This document shows positions 25,601 through 36,738 of a stretch of 64,000 bases of DNA, in pieces. The notes beneath the pieces were generated by a model that saw only the letters and a list, made by a program, of their open reading frames with translations, had not been told where the DNA came from and did not search any database. The first letter of the stretch is position 1. Every line of letters begins with the position of its first letter. Made by a program: the position numbers and the translations under genes. The DNA lies in assembly GCA_033060915.1 (NCBI GenBank), contig CM065392.1, positions 12,966,001 to 13,030,000 of the forward strand, read 5' to 3'. The stretch comes from Euryodendron excelsum. Taxonomy: Eukaryota; Streptophyta; Magnoliopsida; Ericales; Pentaphylacaceae.

Positions 25601-27397
25601 CTTGTAAATTTTTTATATTCTAGGATTAGGCACCTTGATCACGTAAGAGTTGGAGACTCATACAAAACTCTCTGTTAGTGCACAATGAGTACAGGAGAAC
25701 GTCATATGCATGTAGTAAATGATATAAGATTCCTATAAAGGCAAAGAAGCTGACTTGTAATCTATGCGAAATCCATAATTGATTTCTTAATAAACATAAT
25801 CTTAATTCCAAACCAAGGAAGTCAGGGCTTCCACCATGATAAATTTGTAACTCTAGCAACGAAAGGGTCCTACCATGATTTGTTCACGGATATGTAGCTA
25901 TTGAGATCTGTTATCTCAGGAATATGAAGTTACGATTGAAGATTAAAATATGCTTATAAGATTCAAAGCTTTGTCAAAGCACATCTCTGATAAAATTGTT
26001 TTGTTGCTTACCACAGAGATTGGAGGAAAATGGTGGATGAGTGCATGAATGCTACACCAATGGTTGCAGGTAATGAAGCTGCAAACTTGTTTGCAATATG
26101 TTTCCTTAGCATTTTACCATTCATTACTATGGACTGACGTCTGATTCTTTATGTGGTTATAAATTTATAGCTACAGAAAATTTCATCGATTCTGTGAACC
26201 CTTCACTTGTTGACATCGGACAAGGACTCCCTTTACCCCCACTGGATATGGGAGCTTTCTTTACTAGTTCAATTTCTAGAATAGAGCTCTCTCAGGTATA
26301 TGCAGTTCTTATTGTTGTTATTGTATTTTGAATGCATTGTTCTTCGACTGAGTGGCTTGCTTCATCTGTGCTCTCCTAAACTGGGCTTGTGCAAAGTTCT
26401 TTGATGGAATGGATGATGATGGAAGTAAGTAACTAAAATATAAGCAGTTTTTTACTTTTCTTATGTGGTGGCTCTGTGGAATATTTTGTCAATTTCCAAT
26501 ATTGAAAGAACTTGTAAAGTCTGTTGGGGAATTGCAGATCCCCAAAGTGGTGCAGAATTTAACAAGAACCATGACAATGGAAAGAAACATTCACCAAAAA
26601 ACAATGACACGGGCAAGCAGAAATCACATCTTCCGAAAGAGGTCAATGTGATTCTCAAGGACAAGGGTGTAGCAATGAAGCAAGAATCTGTTGTGAAGGT
26701 AACTAAGAAGACAAATACTGAATCTAGTGCAGCTAGACTTCCAAAAGCAAATTTGGACGACAATGTGATTCTCAAGGATAAGGGTGTAGCAATAAAGCAA
26801 GCATCGGTTGTAAAGGTAACTAAGAAACCAAATACTGAATCTAGGGCACGTAGAGTTCCCCAATCAAATCTGGAGAAAAATCCCATAGAGGAAACAAAGT
26901 TTCATCAGAACTCAGACACGGTCGTCATCCAGAAGAGGCTGTCAACTGGTCAACATGATGTAAGCATTTTGATCATGATCTTTGTGTGGTCTGCAACTTG
27001 AAGGGTGAATATCCATTTAATACATGGTAACTTTTTCTGCTAGAATTTTAAGTTTTCAGATAAAGCTGCAGCAGAAGAGAAACGTGAAGCTGCAAGGAGG
27101 AAACTGCTCGAAGGTTACCAACAAGCCAAGAATGGTTCGTGAAATCCTACTTTTGGGGTTTAATTGTATTTTTTTATTTGTTTCAGAGATTTTTTGTTTT
27201 TAACTCCTAATTGGAAACTCAACAATAACTGTATGATTTTCCTTTTTTTTTTTTTTTTTTGTTGAACAGCTAAAAACCAACGGACCATACAACTCATGGA
27301 TTTGCATGAACTTCCTAAGCAGGAGCTCGGTCACAGAAACATAAAGTTAAGAAAGCAGAAGAACCAGTCTCGTCGTTCCAAAAATGGAAGATGCTAG
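22668..27397 (+). CDS. MED26: Mediator subunit 26 (MED26), copy A, TFIIS N-domain protein
   Basis: Nine exons: 22668-23177, 23307-23375, 23777-23859, 26017-26069, 26171-26295, 26397-26424, 26538-26959, 27044-27134 and 27270-27397. They sum to 503 codons, all joins in frame with GT-AG introns. The N-terminus (YWRNYF, then DCPDEL near residue 40) and C-terminus (RTIQLMDLHELPKQ, GHRN) match plant MED26. Residues about 171-240 form the TFIIS N/LW domain that in this family binds elongation-complex partners. The domain is altered: where copy B reads LRKHGSKQIR this copy reads FCKHRSKRIC, and the Trp of VDEW is Cys. Exon 7 carries a 39-residue in-frame tandem duplication. No stop or frameshift is present, so it is an intact but divergent paralogue. 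Intron 3 is 2.2 kb against 0.7 kb in copy B. The start is the first ATG that gives the conserved N-terminus. Confidence 0.9.
26645..26878 (+). repeat. 117-bp in-frame tandem duplication in MED26 copy A exon 7
   Basis: Units 26645-26761 and 26762-26878 both begin AATGTGATTCTCAAGGA and encode 39 residues each (VILKDKGVA, VVKVTKK, NTES). They lie in the Lys-rich linker between the TFIIS N domain and the conserved C-terminus. Copy B has only one degenerate equivalent. Confidence 0.93.
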
Positions 27398-27873
27398 CTA
27401 CTCATGATTTTGTAGACTAATTTTTCATCCAGTTTTTAGAGTCAATAGTGGAAGAAAAGCAGTGACTCCTTATATATAGGTCATCGTAGTTTAGCAGCAG
27501 AATCTTTGAGAGCATTGATGTCAAAAACTTGACTGGAATCGCCTGATCAGATACATTTTGGTACAGATAATTTTTTTTTTTTCCAAATCTGAACTCATTG
27601 AATTATAGCACGGGAATAATATATATATTGAAGTTTGGTGGATTATATATGGAAGGAACCAAACATGTTAAGTTGCTGAGGTAGAGATCTTCCATAAACT
27701 TATTTTCCCCCAGCTCGAGTGATCATACCTTTGCCATACCCAATTTTATCCTTCTACTTGAAACCTGAACTTGCACACGCCAATAAAATTGTGAATAATT
27801 AGATAGAAGTACACATCTGTGTTGTTACTACATTGGATGACTGCAAGGTTTTTCTAGACATGAATGTAAGTTA

Positions 27874-27915
<42 letters not shown>

Positions 27916-30317
27916 GGATGTAAGTTCTTTTGAAGCATTTCTCCATTTGCATCTTTCTGCAATTGCTCTGAGAATGTGTACTTGTGTAGGGTCTCTACCA
28001 GAGCAGCATTAGGAGGCTTGTACAAATTTTTGGTTGACTATTTGTTCACATATCAGAAACATGTTTAGTTCAATTTTACTACTTTCAATTGATTTATGGT
28101 TTGCCATTCCTCAATTTTAAACTTATTGGTATATTATCATAATTTGCATTATAGACCCACAATACTTGGGGTTTAGATATGTGCATTCTATAATCAAATT
28201 ACTGAGCTAAGTGATAACATTTGTAACTCGGGGAAATCAAAAGCCATAGTGACTAAAGTTGGTGAATAAAGTCTAGGTAGTCTGCATGGAGCTCATAGAG
28301 ATGTAATTGGATCGACATCTAATTGGCCATGTTTTGTTTCCCAACATGGGATAAGGAGATAAGAAATTCCAGGACATTGAATCTCGGTACTATAAATCTG
28401 GAGGAGGTTAATTTTGTGATCTGACTTTCAATCTCAAATCTCCAGATTATTTGCTGGATTATTAAACCCATGTATACACAATAAAATACATTGTTCAGGT
28501 TGCTTATACCGATTCATTTTTGCACAATCAAACGTGAAATAAGCCCAAACATAGAATTACTATAAACCCAGACATAGAATTACTAGTCCAATCATATAGC
28601 CTTATCCCATGAGACAGTCATTGCGCTATTTTCATCCATCTACAGTATATCTTGTGCAGGGATAGGAGACGACTCTTTGACTCTTGAGCAGGTATACTTT
28701 CATCTAGTTAGTATTGTAAATATATCTTGGAATTCCAAGCTGTTATATTATAGGAACTTGGACCATTGACCGAATTCCCAAAACCATTGACATTTTGACT
28801 AATGCATGAACAGTCGTAATTGACTTTTTTTCCATTTTCGCAAGGCAAAAATCAGTGGACTTTTCTGCAATTGACTTCCCAATTAGGCTATTAAGTTTTT
28901 CTTGGCTTTAAATTGGTGAGAACAAATATTAGAGTCAATCTTTGCCCAAGTGTCCGTACTTGTGCACTTGAGCTTTAGGTTAGGCTTTTTTGATAGTTTT
29001 AGTTCGGGCTAAGATATAACGACCGAGCCAAACCGTGCCGTGCAATGGAGTTCGGTTTGATTCTTGGGTTGATTAGGTTGAGCGCCACCCATCATTTATA
29101 AGACTTAAAAATTTTTGTTTTTGGTCTAATTAGTTTAATGGACAAGTTTGAAAATTGTATTTGAAGCCCAGCCTAACCCAAAAAAATATAAAATAATATA
29201 TTATTATATTTTATATTTATGTATTTATATTTTATATTATTTTTTTAAATGGGCTTGAGATTTGATTTTAGACTCGATGAAAAATATTTTAGTCTAGGCC
29301 CGACTCGATCAATGTCCACCCCTAATTTGAGGTCAAGTTCGATTCTGTTCTCAAATTTATCAGATCATTTGTGCATCCGAAATAATTCAACACGAGAGCT
29401 TAGGGTTGGCTTTGTTGATAGCTTGATTTTGGCCAAAGATAAACACCCACCTTGTGTAGTAATGTGAGCTTTTGACTTGCAAGGTGAGATGTTTGTGTTT
29501 GATATGTAACTTTAATATTTCAAATGTTGGACTATGAATATGGCATTTGTATTACATGAATCTTTTTCTTTCAGCCCCTTAACATATTTCCCAATTTAGT
29601 GAATCCATTGTGGATGTGTTGGAGCTCATGTGGCCCCTAAATATGAGTCATTACCATAAGAACCCATCAAAGGTTTTTATGATTCCGTAACTAAGACCTT
29701 GTTCCTTAATCTCAATTCTACTTTAAATGTCATGCCAACAATTTTACAGTTGTATTGCAATAAACCTTAACACATTCACTAATTATTATGTTAAATTCAC
29801 GAAATGTCCATGTATATTATGCATATATTGTTTTTCGATTGACAACATCCCAAAAGGAAAATTTTCTTTTTTCTTTTTTCGTCACACATTTAATTTCTAA
29901 ATTGGTCTTTTTCCTTCTTTTGTTTATTGAGATGACCGCTGCTATTATCAGAGAAATAGTAACTCTTGTCAAACAAGTTATATTTTTTTAATATTGTATT
30001 ACAAAATATGATCCTATGTATTCCTGACAAACGAGCTGTTCTTGTCTTTAGTAAAACACAACTAGAGAAACACTGAAAACTGTTAAAGTAACCCAAAACT
30101 CTCCAGAAAAAAATATACGAGGAAGAAATTTGGGAAAAATTCGGCTCGATATACTTGCAAAACTCCCCCACACCACCCCCCCTCCCCAAAAAAAACGACA
30201 CTGTTTATTCCTGATGTTCATAGAAAACCCCGGTAATGTCTCGGGCAGTTCAAACTACACAGTTTTGAATTAAGCATTTGCCCATTTTTTATTATTTTTT
30301 ATAAAACGCCAAGAATA
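27398..30317. other. Spacer downstream of MED26 copy A
   Basis: It contains the 3' UTR of copy A and a (TC)n array. About 28970-29330 includes GGGC/GCCC-rich text typical of degraded transposons. Two related short blocks at about 28970-29045 and 29390-29465 (AGCTTTAGGTTAGGCTTTTTTGATAG against AGCTTAGGGTTGGCTTTGTTGATAG, shown only in part) suggest a local duplication. I see no gene. Confidence 0.5.
27877..27911. repeat. (TC)n microsatellite flanked by a short direct repeat
   Basis: A 35-bp TC run sits between CATGAATGTAAGTT (about 27859) and CATGGATGTAAGTT (about 27913). The flanks therefore look like a duplication with the array between them. Confidence 0.9.
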
Positions 30318-30322
30318 GTAAT
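30318..30322 (+). repeat. Target-site duplication, left (GTAAT)
   Basis: GTAAT directly precedes the TG that opens the 5' LTR. The same five bases follow the CA closing the 3' LTR at 45478-45482. Confidence 0.92.
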
Positions 30323-30941
30323 TGTGGGTCAAATAAACACCAGTTCAGTTTATCGGAGCAAACCTAACAAAGATTAAATAGCCTACTTAAGCTGAGGACA
30401 GCCCAGACATCATTATAAATCAAGCCTATATAGCCGAGAGTAGTCCAAGTCACAAAACTTATAAAGCCTAAAGTATTGGGGCATTCATGAAAGATATCAG
30501 AGCATTTAATGCTCAGGTCTCAACATTTAATGTTGGGCAAAGCTATAGTTAATGTGAAGGAGGCGCACCACACCACTGCCTGTCTCACATCTGATCAGTC
30601 GAACTCGCGCATGGTGATAAAGGTAAGTTTTTGTCTAATCAGCCAACTCTAGCCGGTATAAGCCTATGAGATAGGTCATGATAACCGGAGTAGGCTTAGC
30701 AGAGAGCGCTACACTATAAACACTAAAGCCTTAAGAAGCGAGGTATGGACAATTGATTTTCAAGCATACACTGTCTTTATTCATTTGATTCTCAATTAAG
30801 ATTGCTAACTTAATCGTCGGGGTGTGATCGGCCCAAACAGGGTCAACCCATTCTAATTTTTCTGTCTCTTTTACAGCAAGTTGGTGCTCATTGATATTGG
30901 TTCAATTGATCAACCAGGCCTTCTTAAAAATTTCACTTGCA
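30323..30941 (+). repeat. 5' LTR of the Tat element
   Basis: Opens TGTGGGTCAAATAAAC and closes CACTTGCA. It contains a CTATAAA promoter-like box and a downstream pyrimidine-rich stretch. Its partner is 44862-45477. Confidence 0.93.
30714..30720 (+). promoter_or_regulatory. TATA-like box in the 5' LTR
   Basis: CTATAAA about 230 nt before the LTR end. The same box stands at the matching place in the 3' LTR (about 45250), and a similar ATTATAAA in the second element's LTR (about 62703), so it is the likely core promoter of this retrotransposon family. Confidence 0.6.
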
Positions 30942-30943
30942 AT

Positions 30944-30960
30944 TGGTGCTGTCTGTGGGA
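30944..30960 (+). other. Primer-binding site
   Basis: TGGTGCTGTCTGTGGGA starts two bases after the LTR. The relative at 62941 reads TGGCGCCGTTTGTGGGA. TGGCGCCGTT is the usual start of plant gypsy primer sites that pair with a tRNA 3' end (probably tRNA-Asp). This copy has two C-to-T changes in that core. Confidence 0.8.
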
Positions 30961-31044
30961 AGGTCTAAGCAAGTATAAGTACCAGCTTTTTAGGGGGAAG
31001 AGGAGTCCACCTCACTAGGCGAGGGAACGAAACTTCCTCCAGCA

Positions 31045-32560
31045 ATGGCAATACCAATTCGACTGGCCACCAAACTACGCCGGAAAGAAGTAACCGGAGT
31101 CGGCCAAGGAGGTCGGAGACTTGGTCTCCTATTGGGAGCATCCGGGAAGCACGAGACGAGTTACGGAGGGACCCATACTACGTCAGGGGGCCAAACTTCT
31201 GTAGAAATCACCATTGCGACCTGGGCCCTTCACTCTCCAGTGGATGTATGCCTAGTAACCATTTGCTTCATGCTGCTAAGCAGGAATTTTGGCGACGTGA
31301 TGAGGAGATTGCCAGACTCACTTCCCAAGTTAGGGCAATGAGGGACGCAATCTCTAGCAAAGATGACCGAGTTAGAAGAGGATCACCAAGCCATCGCAAT
31401 GATAAAAGGAATTGAGATTCCAGAAGCAGAAGCTCAATACCGGTGCACATTGTTAGGAGCCATGCCTCCAATATTGGCCGCTACCACGAAAGACAAGGAG
31501 GTCGGCAGTACTAGAAGAGCTAGGCACTACGGGTCGGAGATCGGGCTAGGGCCGGTCGGCAATAGAAGGAATGGGAAAGGTGGCTAAATGAAAAACTTGA
31601 CAACAGAGAGTAGCACCCCAAGGCACGCACTACCTAGGACATGGTCAATAGAGCCCTAGATCAGATTGCATCCACATCTTTCACGGAGGAGATCAAGTAT
31701 CGCCAAGCTCCAAGAAAGTTTATCCTACCGAAGTTCACACCATATGACGGGAAGGCGAATCCAATTAGTCACATCCGTCACTACAAGCAGATGATGACAC
31801 TCTGGAGTGGAGATCAATTCTTGATGTGTCGAGTTTTCCCATCTAGCCTGGGAGAGGTGACCTTACGATGGTTCGACAAATTGCTATCTAAATCAGTATC
31901 AAACTGGAGACAACTTGTCAAACTATTTACTGCTCGCTTCATAGCCAACAGCAAGCAGCTTAGGGAGATAGACTTCCTACTTACCTTACAGAAGAATGAT
32001 GGAGAAGGATTATAGGCGTACGCGCGACGCTACTGGGAGGGCTACAATGAGATTGACAAGTGCAGCGAGCAGCTGGTTATAACTGAATTCAAGATTGGTT
32101 GGCCAAGAGAGCACTGCCTACGATAGTCCTTAATGAAGAAGCCATCCTTTACGGTGCAGGAGTTAATGTTAAGAATCTAGTGATATGCGAGATTGGAAGA
32201 AGATGTACCACAGTTAACCTCTGAGAAGGTCGACATTATCATTGAGAAGAGGAATGGATAGAACACAAAGAAGCTTCAGTGGGAAGACAACAACAACCTG
32301 GGCAAGAAGGCAAATAACTGGGTCCACACTGTCTTCAAAGATCCCATTTATAAAATCTTGCTCCAAATTCGTGACAAGCCATTCTTCAAATGGCCCCCGA
32401 AGTTGGGAAGAGACCCTATAACCCGAGATCAAAGGAAATTTTGCTCCTATCATAAGGAGAAGGAGGGCATCAAACGGAGAATTGTCGGCATCTCAAAAGC
32501 CACCTGGAAGATCTGGGGAAGGCTGGTCATCTTGACCAATACATCAACAGAGAGAAGATA
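31045..32560 (+). pseudogene. gag (broken)
   Basis: 31641-32015 encodes a recognisable retrotransposon gag domain (KFILPKFTPYDGK, YKQMM, then LRWFDKL and FTARF). TAG at 32013 interrupts it just before AYARRYWE, where a Gln codon is likely ancestral. Near 32430-32480 a zinc-knuckle-like CSYH...C segment continues only after a one-base frame change. The protein would form the virus-like particle and bind element RNA. It cannot be made in full from this copy. Confidence 0.82.
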
Positions 32561-32582
32561 AAACGGGAGGTCGAGCAGCCGA

Positions 32583-32607
32583 GGCTGGAGGCCCCCCCCC
32601 CCCCCCC
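32583..32607. repeat. Poly-C tract between gag and protease
   Basis: A run of about 18 C after GGAGG. The second Tat element has a C run at the corresponding position (about 63060-63074). The tract is slippage-prone, with G-quadruplex or i-motif potential. Confidence 0.9.
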
Positions 32608-32639
32608 CTCTCCGACAGAAAGTAGACAGAGCTAAACCA

Positions 32640-35600
32640 GTCTGGGTGATCAATGTGTTGCATGGATCAACAGAGTCAAAGACTGTTAACAGGCATAGAT
32701 ACTGGGCCAAGATACAAAAGGCCATGCGCTTGAGGGAGGTGATGTAGATAGGCCCTCCACACAAGAAGGTCAAGATCGGCAGTAATACCACGGCCATAAC
32801 TTTCACTGACAAAGATCTCGTGAGAGTTCAGACCCCCACAATGATGCACTGGTTGTGACTCTACGAATGGCAGGTTGTGACGTGAAGAGACTGCTCATCG
32901 ACCAGGGAAGCTCCTCTGAGGTTATGTACTACGATTTATTCAAAAAGCTAGAGCTGAAGGATGCTGACTTCCAGCCCTCGCTCAATCCATTGATTGGGTT
33001 CAGTTTTGACCCAATTTGGCTGCTAGGGAAGGTAATTATTCCTGTAACTGTGGGAGGAATTACTCTGCAAAAAAAATTCCTAATGGTCAACGTACCATCC
33101 CCATATAATGCAATCATGGGTTGAACATGGTTGTATCTCATGAAGGCTATCCTGTCTTCCTACCATCAATTGATTCGATTCTCGACCTTAGAGGGGGTGC
33201 AAGAAATAAGAAGGGACCAAGTGGCTGTTAAGCAATGCTTTCTTACGGGATGTGTGACAAAGGCAAAAGCTGGTAAAGTACAGATGATGGAGCTTCATGA
33301 GGATACACCCACGATTGATGACGTTGGGTAGATACCAGAGAAAAAATCTATCGAAGAATTGAAGAAAATCCACATAGATTGGCATAAGGAGAAGTACTTT
33401 GTGATCAACGCTTTTCTATCTAAGACTGAAGAAAATTCCTTGATTGAGCTCCTGACAAATTACATTGAGATCTGCACTTGAACTCCTTACAACATGCCAG
33501 GAATCAACGCAGAGGTTACCTGCCACAGATTACGTGTGGACCGATAGTGCCGACCTGTGGTCTAGAAGGGCAAGAGAGCGGCCACATAACATGTGAATAC
33601 TGTCATAGAAGAAGTTGAAAGGCTCTTTGATACTAGTGTGATTAGAGAATTCCACTACCCACGTTGGTTGTCAAACACAATTGTTGTGAAAAAGAAGGAC
33701 GGTAAGTTGAGAGTTTGTGTTGGCTTCACTAGTCTGAACAAAGCATGCCCTAAGGACCCTTTCCCTCTGCCCAAGGTTGATCAACTGGTAGATACAACGG
33801 TTGACTTTGAAAGAATGAGCTTCCTGGATGTTTATCTTGGGTATCACCAGATCTCACTCTATGAAGACGATAAAGAGAAAACTGCCTTCATAACGCCAGG
33901 GGGCATCTTCTGCTATAAGGTAATGCCCTTTGGATTAAAGAATGCCGATGCCACCTATCTGCTTTTGGTCACTAAAATGTTTAAAGACCACATCGGCATC
34001 ACCATGAAAGTTTATATCGATGATATGGTGATCAAAAGTAAGATCGGTAGTCACCATTTGGAGAACCTAACGGCTATATTTAACATTTTGAAGTAGTACA
34101 AAATGAGGCTTAATGCCTCCAAGTGTGTGTTCGGGGTCAGCTCGGGGAAGTTCCTAGAGTTCTTGGTTACACACTGGGGTATTGAGGTAGATCGGCAGCA
34201 GAAGTGAATCAACTGGAATTTGATAAGCTGTTAGTCCCCGAGATCGCCCGATCTTGGGAAACTACCTAGATGGTATTGGTTCCCAAGACCACTCAATCTC
34301 GGCAAACTACCTAGTTGGTTCCCAAGACTGCCCGGTCTTGGAAAACTGCTTGGAATGCTTAGGGGTAATATGGTCTTTTTAGCTTTAATTGGGCCTTATG
34401 GGCCCAAGAAGCGACCAGCTGATTGGATTGGAGTTTGAAAGAGCCGTCTTGGGCCCATATGTGTTGTGATATTTAAAAACTAGACTCGGTCGGGCTGGAG
34501 ATTGCCGAGCAGACAAAAATGGAGTGTTTACACAAGTATCTACCATTAGAGAAACTGGCTCTTGCAATAGTAATAGCATCACGCAAACTGGTGCACTGCT
34601 TCAGGGCCCACACCATCAATGTTCTCACGGACCACCAACTAAAACCACTATTGAGAAGGGTCGATTTCTCCGGCAAGATAGCTAAGTGGGCCATTAAGCT
34701 GGGAGAATTTGACATCAAGTTCTATCCACGATCAACAGTCAAGGGGCAAGTACTAGCTGACTTTATTGCTGAATTTTCTGTTAAATTGTCACAGGAAAAC
34801 AACCCGGCACCATCTACTGATCTCCAAAACGATCACCTCCCATTGGACCTTTGGAAAAATGATGACCATTGAAAACTGTTCGTTAACGGAGCATCCAATG
34901 ACCGGAGGGCAGGATTGGGGATAGTCCTTATCACACTAGACGGTATGGCATTGGAGCAGGCCATCAAATTGGAGTTTACTGCTTTAAACAAAAAGTCAGA
35001 ATACGAGGCTCTGCTTGCCAGGCTGCACTGAGCTATCGATCTTAAAATTGCTGAAATCATGGTTTACTCAGACTCCCAATTAGTAGTGAATCAAATCACA
35101 AGAGAGTACGCAACAAAGAACGACAGAATGATATAGTACATGGTTAAAACCAAAGAGTTACTATCCAAGTTTAGCAAATATAGGCTCCACTAGATTGGCC
35201 ACGATAGGAATGCTTATGCCGATGCCTTAGTAATGCTTGCGTCGGCCCTAAAGTTAGGCTCGAAGAGAACAATCCATATGGAGACGCTAGTCAGTCCTAG
35301 CATATTTCAAGAAAAAGATCTAGCTCTAACAATTGAACAATTGGGACCATCCTGGATGGACCTAATCATCTCCTATCTGGACAAAGACGAACTCTTCGAA
35401 GACAAGAATGAAGCCAGACAGGTCAAGCACAAAGCCCTCAGTTACTGGTTGTCACCAACCAAGGAACTCTACCGACGATCTTTCACAGGTCCCTACTTGC
35501 ATTGCGTTCACTCGAAAAAAGTGTAGGACATCCTGTTCAAAATCCGTGAAGGGATCTGTGGAAGTCATGTCGGTGGGAGATCTATGGCCCACCAAGCTAT

Positions 35601-36598
35601 CTCACAAAGATACTGGTGGCCCTACATGCAAAAAGACGCAGCCCAGTATGTACTGAAATGTGAAAAGTGTCAAAGGTTCTCTCCAATTATACATCAGCTC
35701 GCTAAGGATCTTGCCATTATAACCAGCCCTTGGCCTTTTGCCTAGTAGGGACTGGACATAATCGGGCCTCTACCCCGAGCTCCAGGAAATAAGAGGTTTT
35801 TCATTGTGGTGACAGACTACTTCACTAAGTGAGTGGAGGCAGAACCCTCGTCAACTATCAAAGAGATTGATGCCAAACGATTTGCTTAGAAAAACATAGT
35901 AACAAGGTTCGGCATGCCTCAAGCGCTTGTCTCAGACAACGACACCCAATTTGATGACAACATATTTTGGTTGTTTTGCAACGAGCTTGGGATCAGAAAT
36001 TACTATTCAATACCGGCCTATCCACAATACAATGGGCAAGCCAAAATTTCAAGCAAAACTATGCTGAATGGGATCAAAAAGCGACTAGAAAGGACTAAAG
36101 AAAAATGGGTGGAGGAATTGCCCAGTGTCTTATGGTCTTATAGAACCACCCTAAGGAGATCTACTGGCAAAACCCTTTTTTTTTTTTTTTTTGCCCACGA
36201 GAAGGAAACAGTTATACCCTTAGAGGTGGGGCTACCAATGATCAGATTGGCAGCATTTAATATTAGACTTAATGACCAGACTCTGGCCAGAGATATGGAT
36301 CTTGCCAAAGAAAACAGGGAGGCTGCCCTAATTAGACTCACCGGATATCATCGACAGTTAAGTCGCTCCTACAACAAACAGGTTCATCCAAAAGCCTTTG
36401 TACCAGGAGAGTTAGTACTATATAAAGTATTGGGGGCAACAAATAATCCAGCAGATGGAAAGCTCGACCCCAACTGGGAGGGTCCCTACTGAGTGGCGTC
36501 CCAAGTCGACGTGGGGGCATACCAACTGGAAACTGTTGAAGATGGGAGACAGCTACCCCTACCGTGGAACGCCAACAACCTGAAAAAATTTTACCAGT
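32640..36598 (+). pseudogene. pol: protease, RT, RNase H, integrase (broken)
   Basis: Protease (about 32855-33124) has LLIDQGSSSEV, the Tat form of the aspartic site. RT (about 33593-34096) keeps YIDD and the upstream KKKDGKLRVC and MPFGLKNA blocks. The RT C-terminus and connection are missing, replaced by the block at 34229-34532. RNase H resumes at 34533 (PLEKLALAIVIASRKL). Its first catalytic Asp is Asn (AAC at 34885), while the later Glu and Asp motifs remain. Integrase has a CEKCQ zinc-binding end, GLDIIGP and SDNDTQF, but the last acidic residue of D,D-35-E is Lys (36043). A T run of about 19 (36174-36192) distorts the frame. Stops include those at 33122, 33329, 33479, 34094, 34870, 35743, 35746, 35830, 35887 and 36490. 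Non-functional. Confidence 0.88.
34229..34532. repeat. LTR-like fragment replacing part of RT/RNase H
   Basis: A 304-bp TG...CA block whose last 100-odd bases (GGGCC, AAGCGAC, GATTGCCGAGC, ACA end) match the right end of the nested 4.5-kb block at 42287. It contains two similar sub-blocks with GGTTCCCAAGAC and CTACCTAG. The flanking pol sequence does not rejoin, and no matching 5-bp duplication is seen (TAAGC against CAAGT). A deletion therefore came with or after the insertion. Confidence 0.7.
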
Positions 36599-36738
36599 AG
36601 AATTGACTCCCGTATGATGTAACAACTCAGCAATGTCTAGTCCTTTTGAAGCTTCATGCGATCAATAAAAATTTGAAGTCATTTGAACAAATCCATTTGT
36701 CTGATGCTACCCTAAAACACAAAGCACTGAAGGAAGAA

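Noticed and set aside
34229..34532. Simple solo LTR with target duplication
   Set aside because: The ends are TG...CA, but flanks TAAGC and CAAGT do not match and pol does not rejoin, so a clean solo LTR is not supported.
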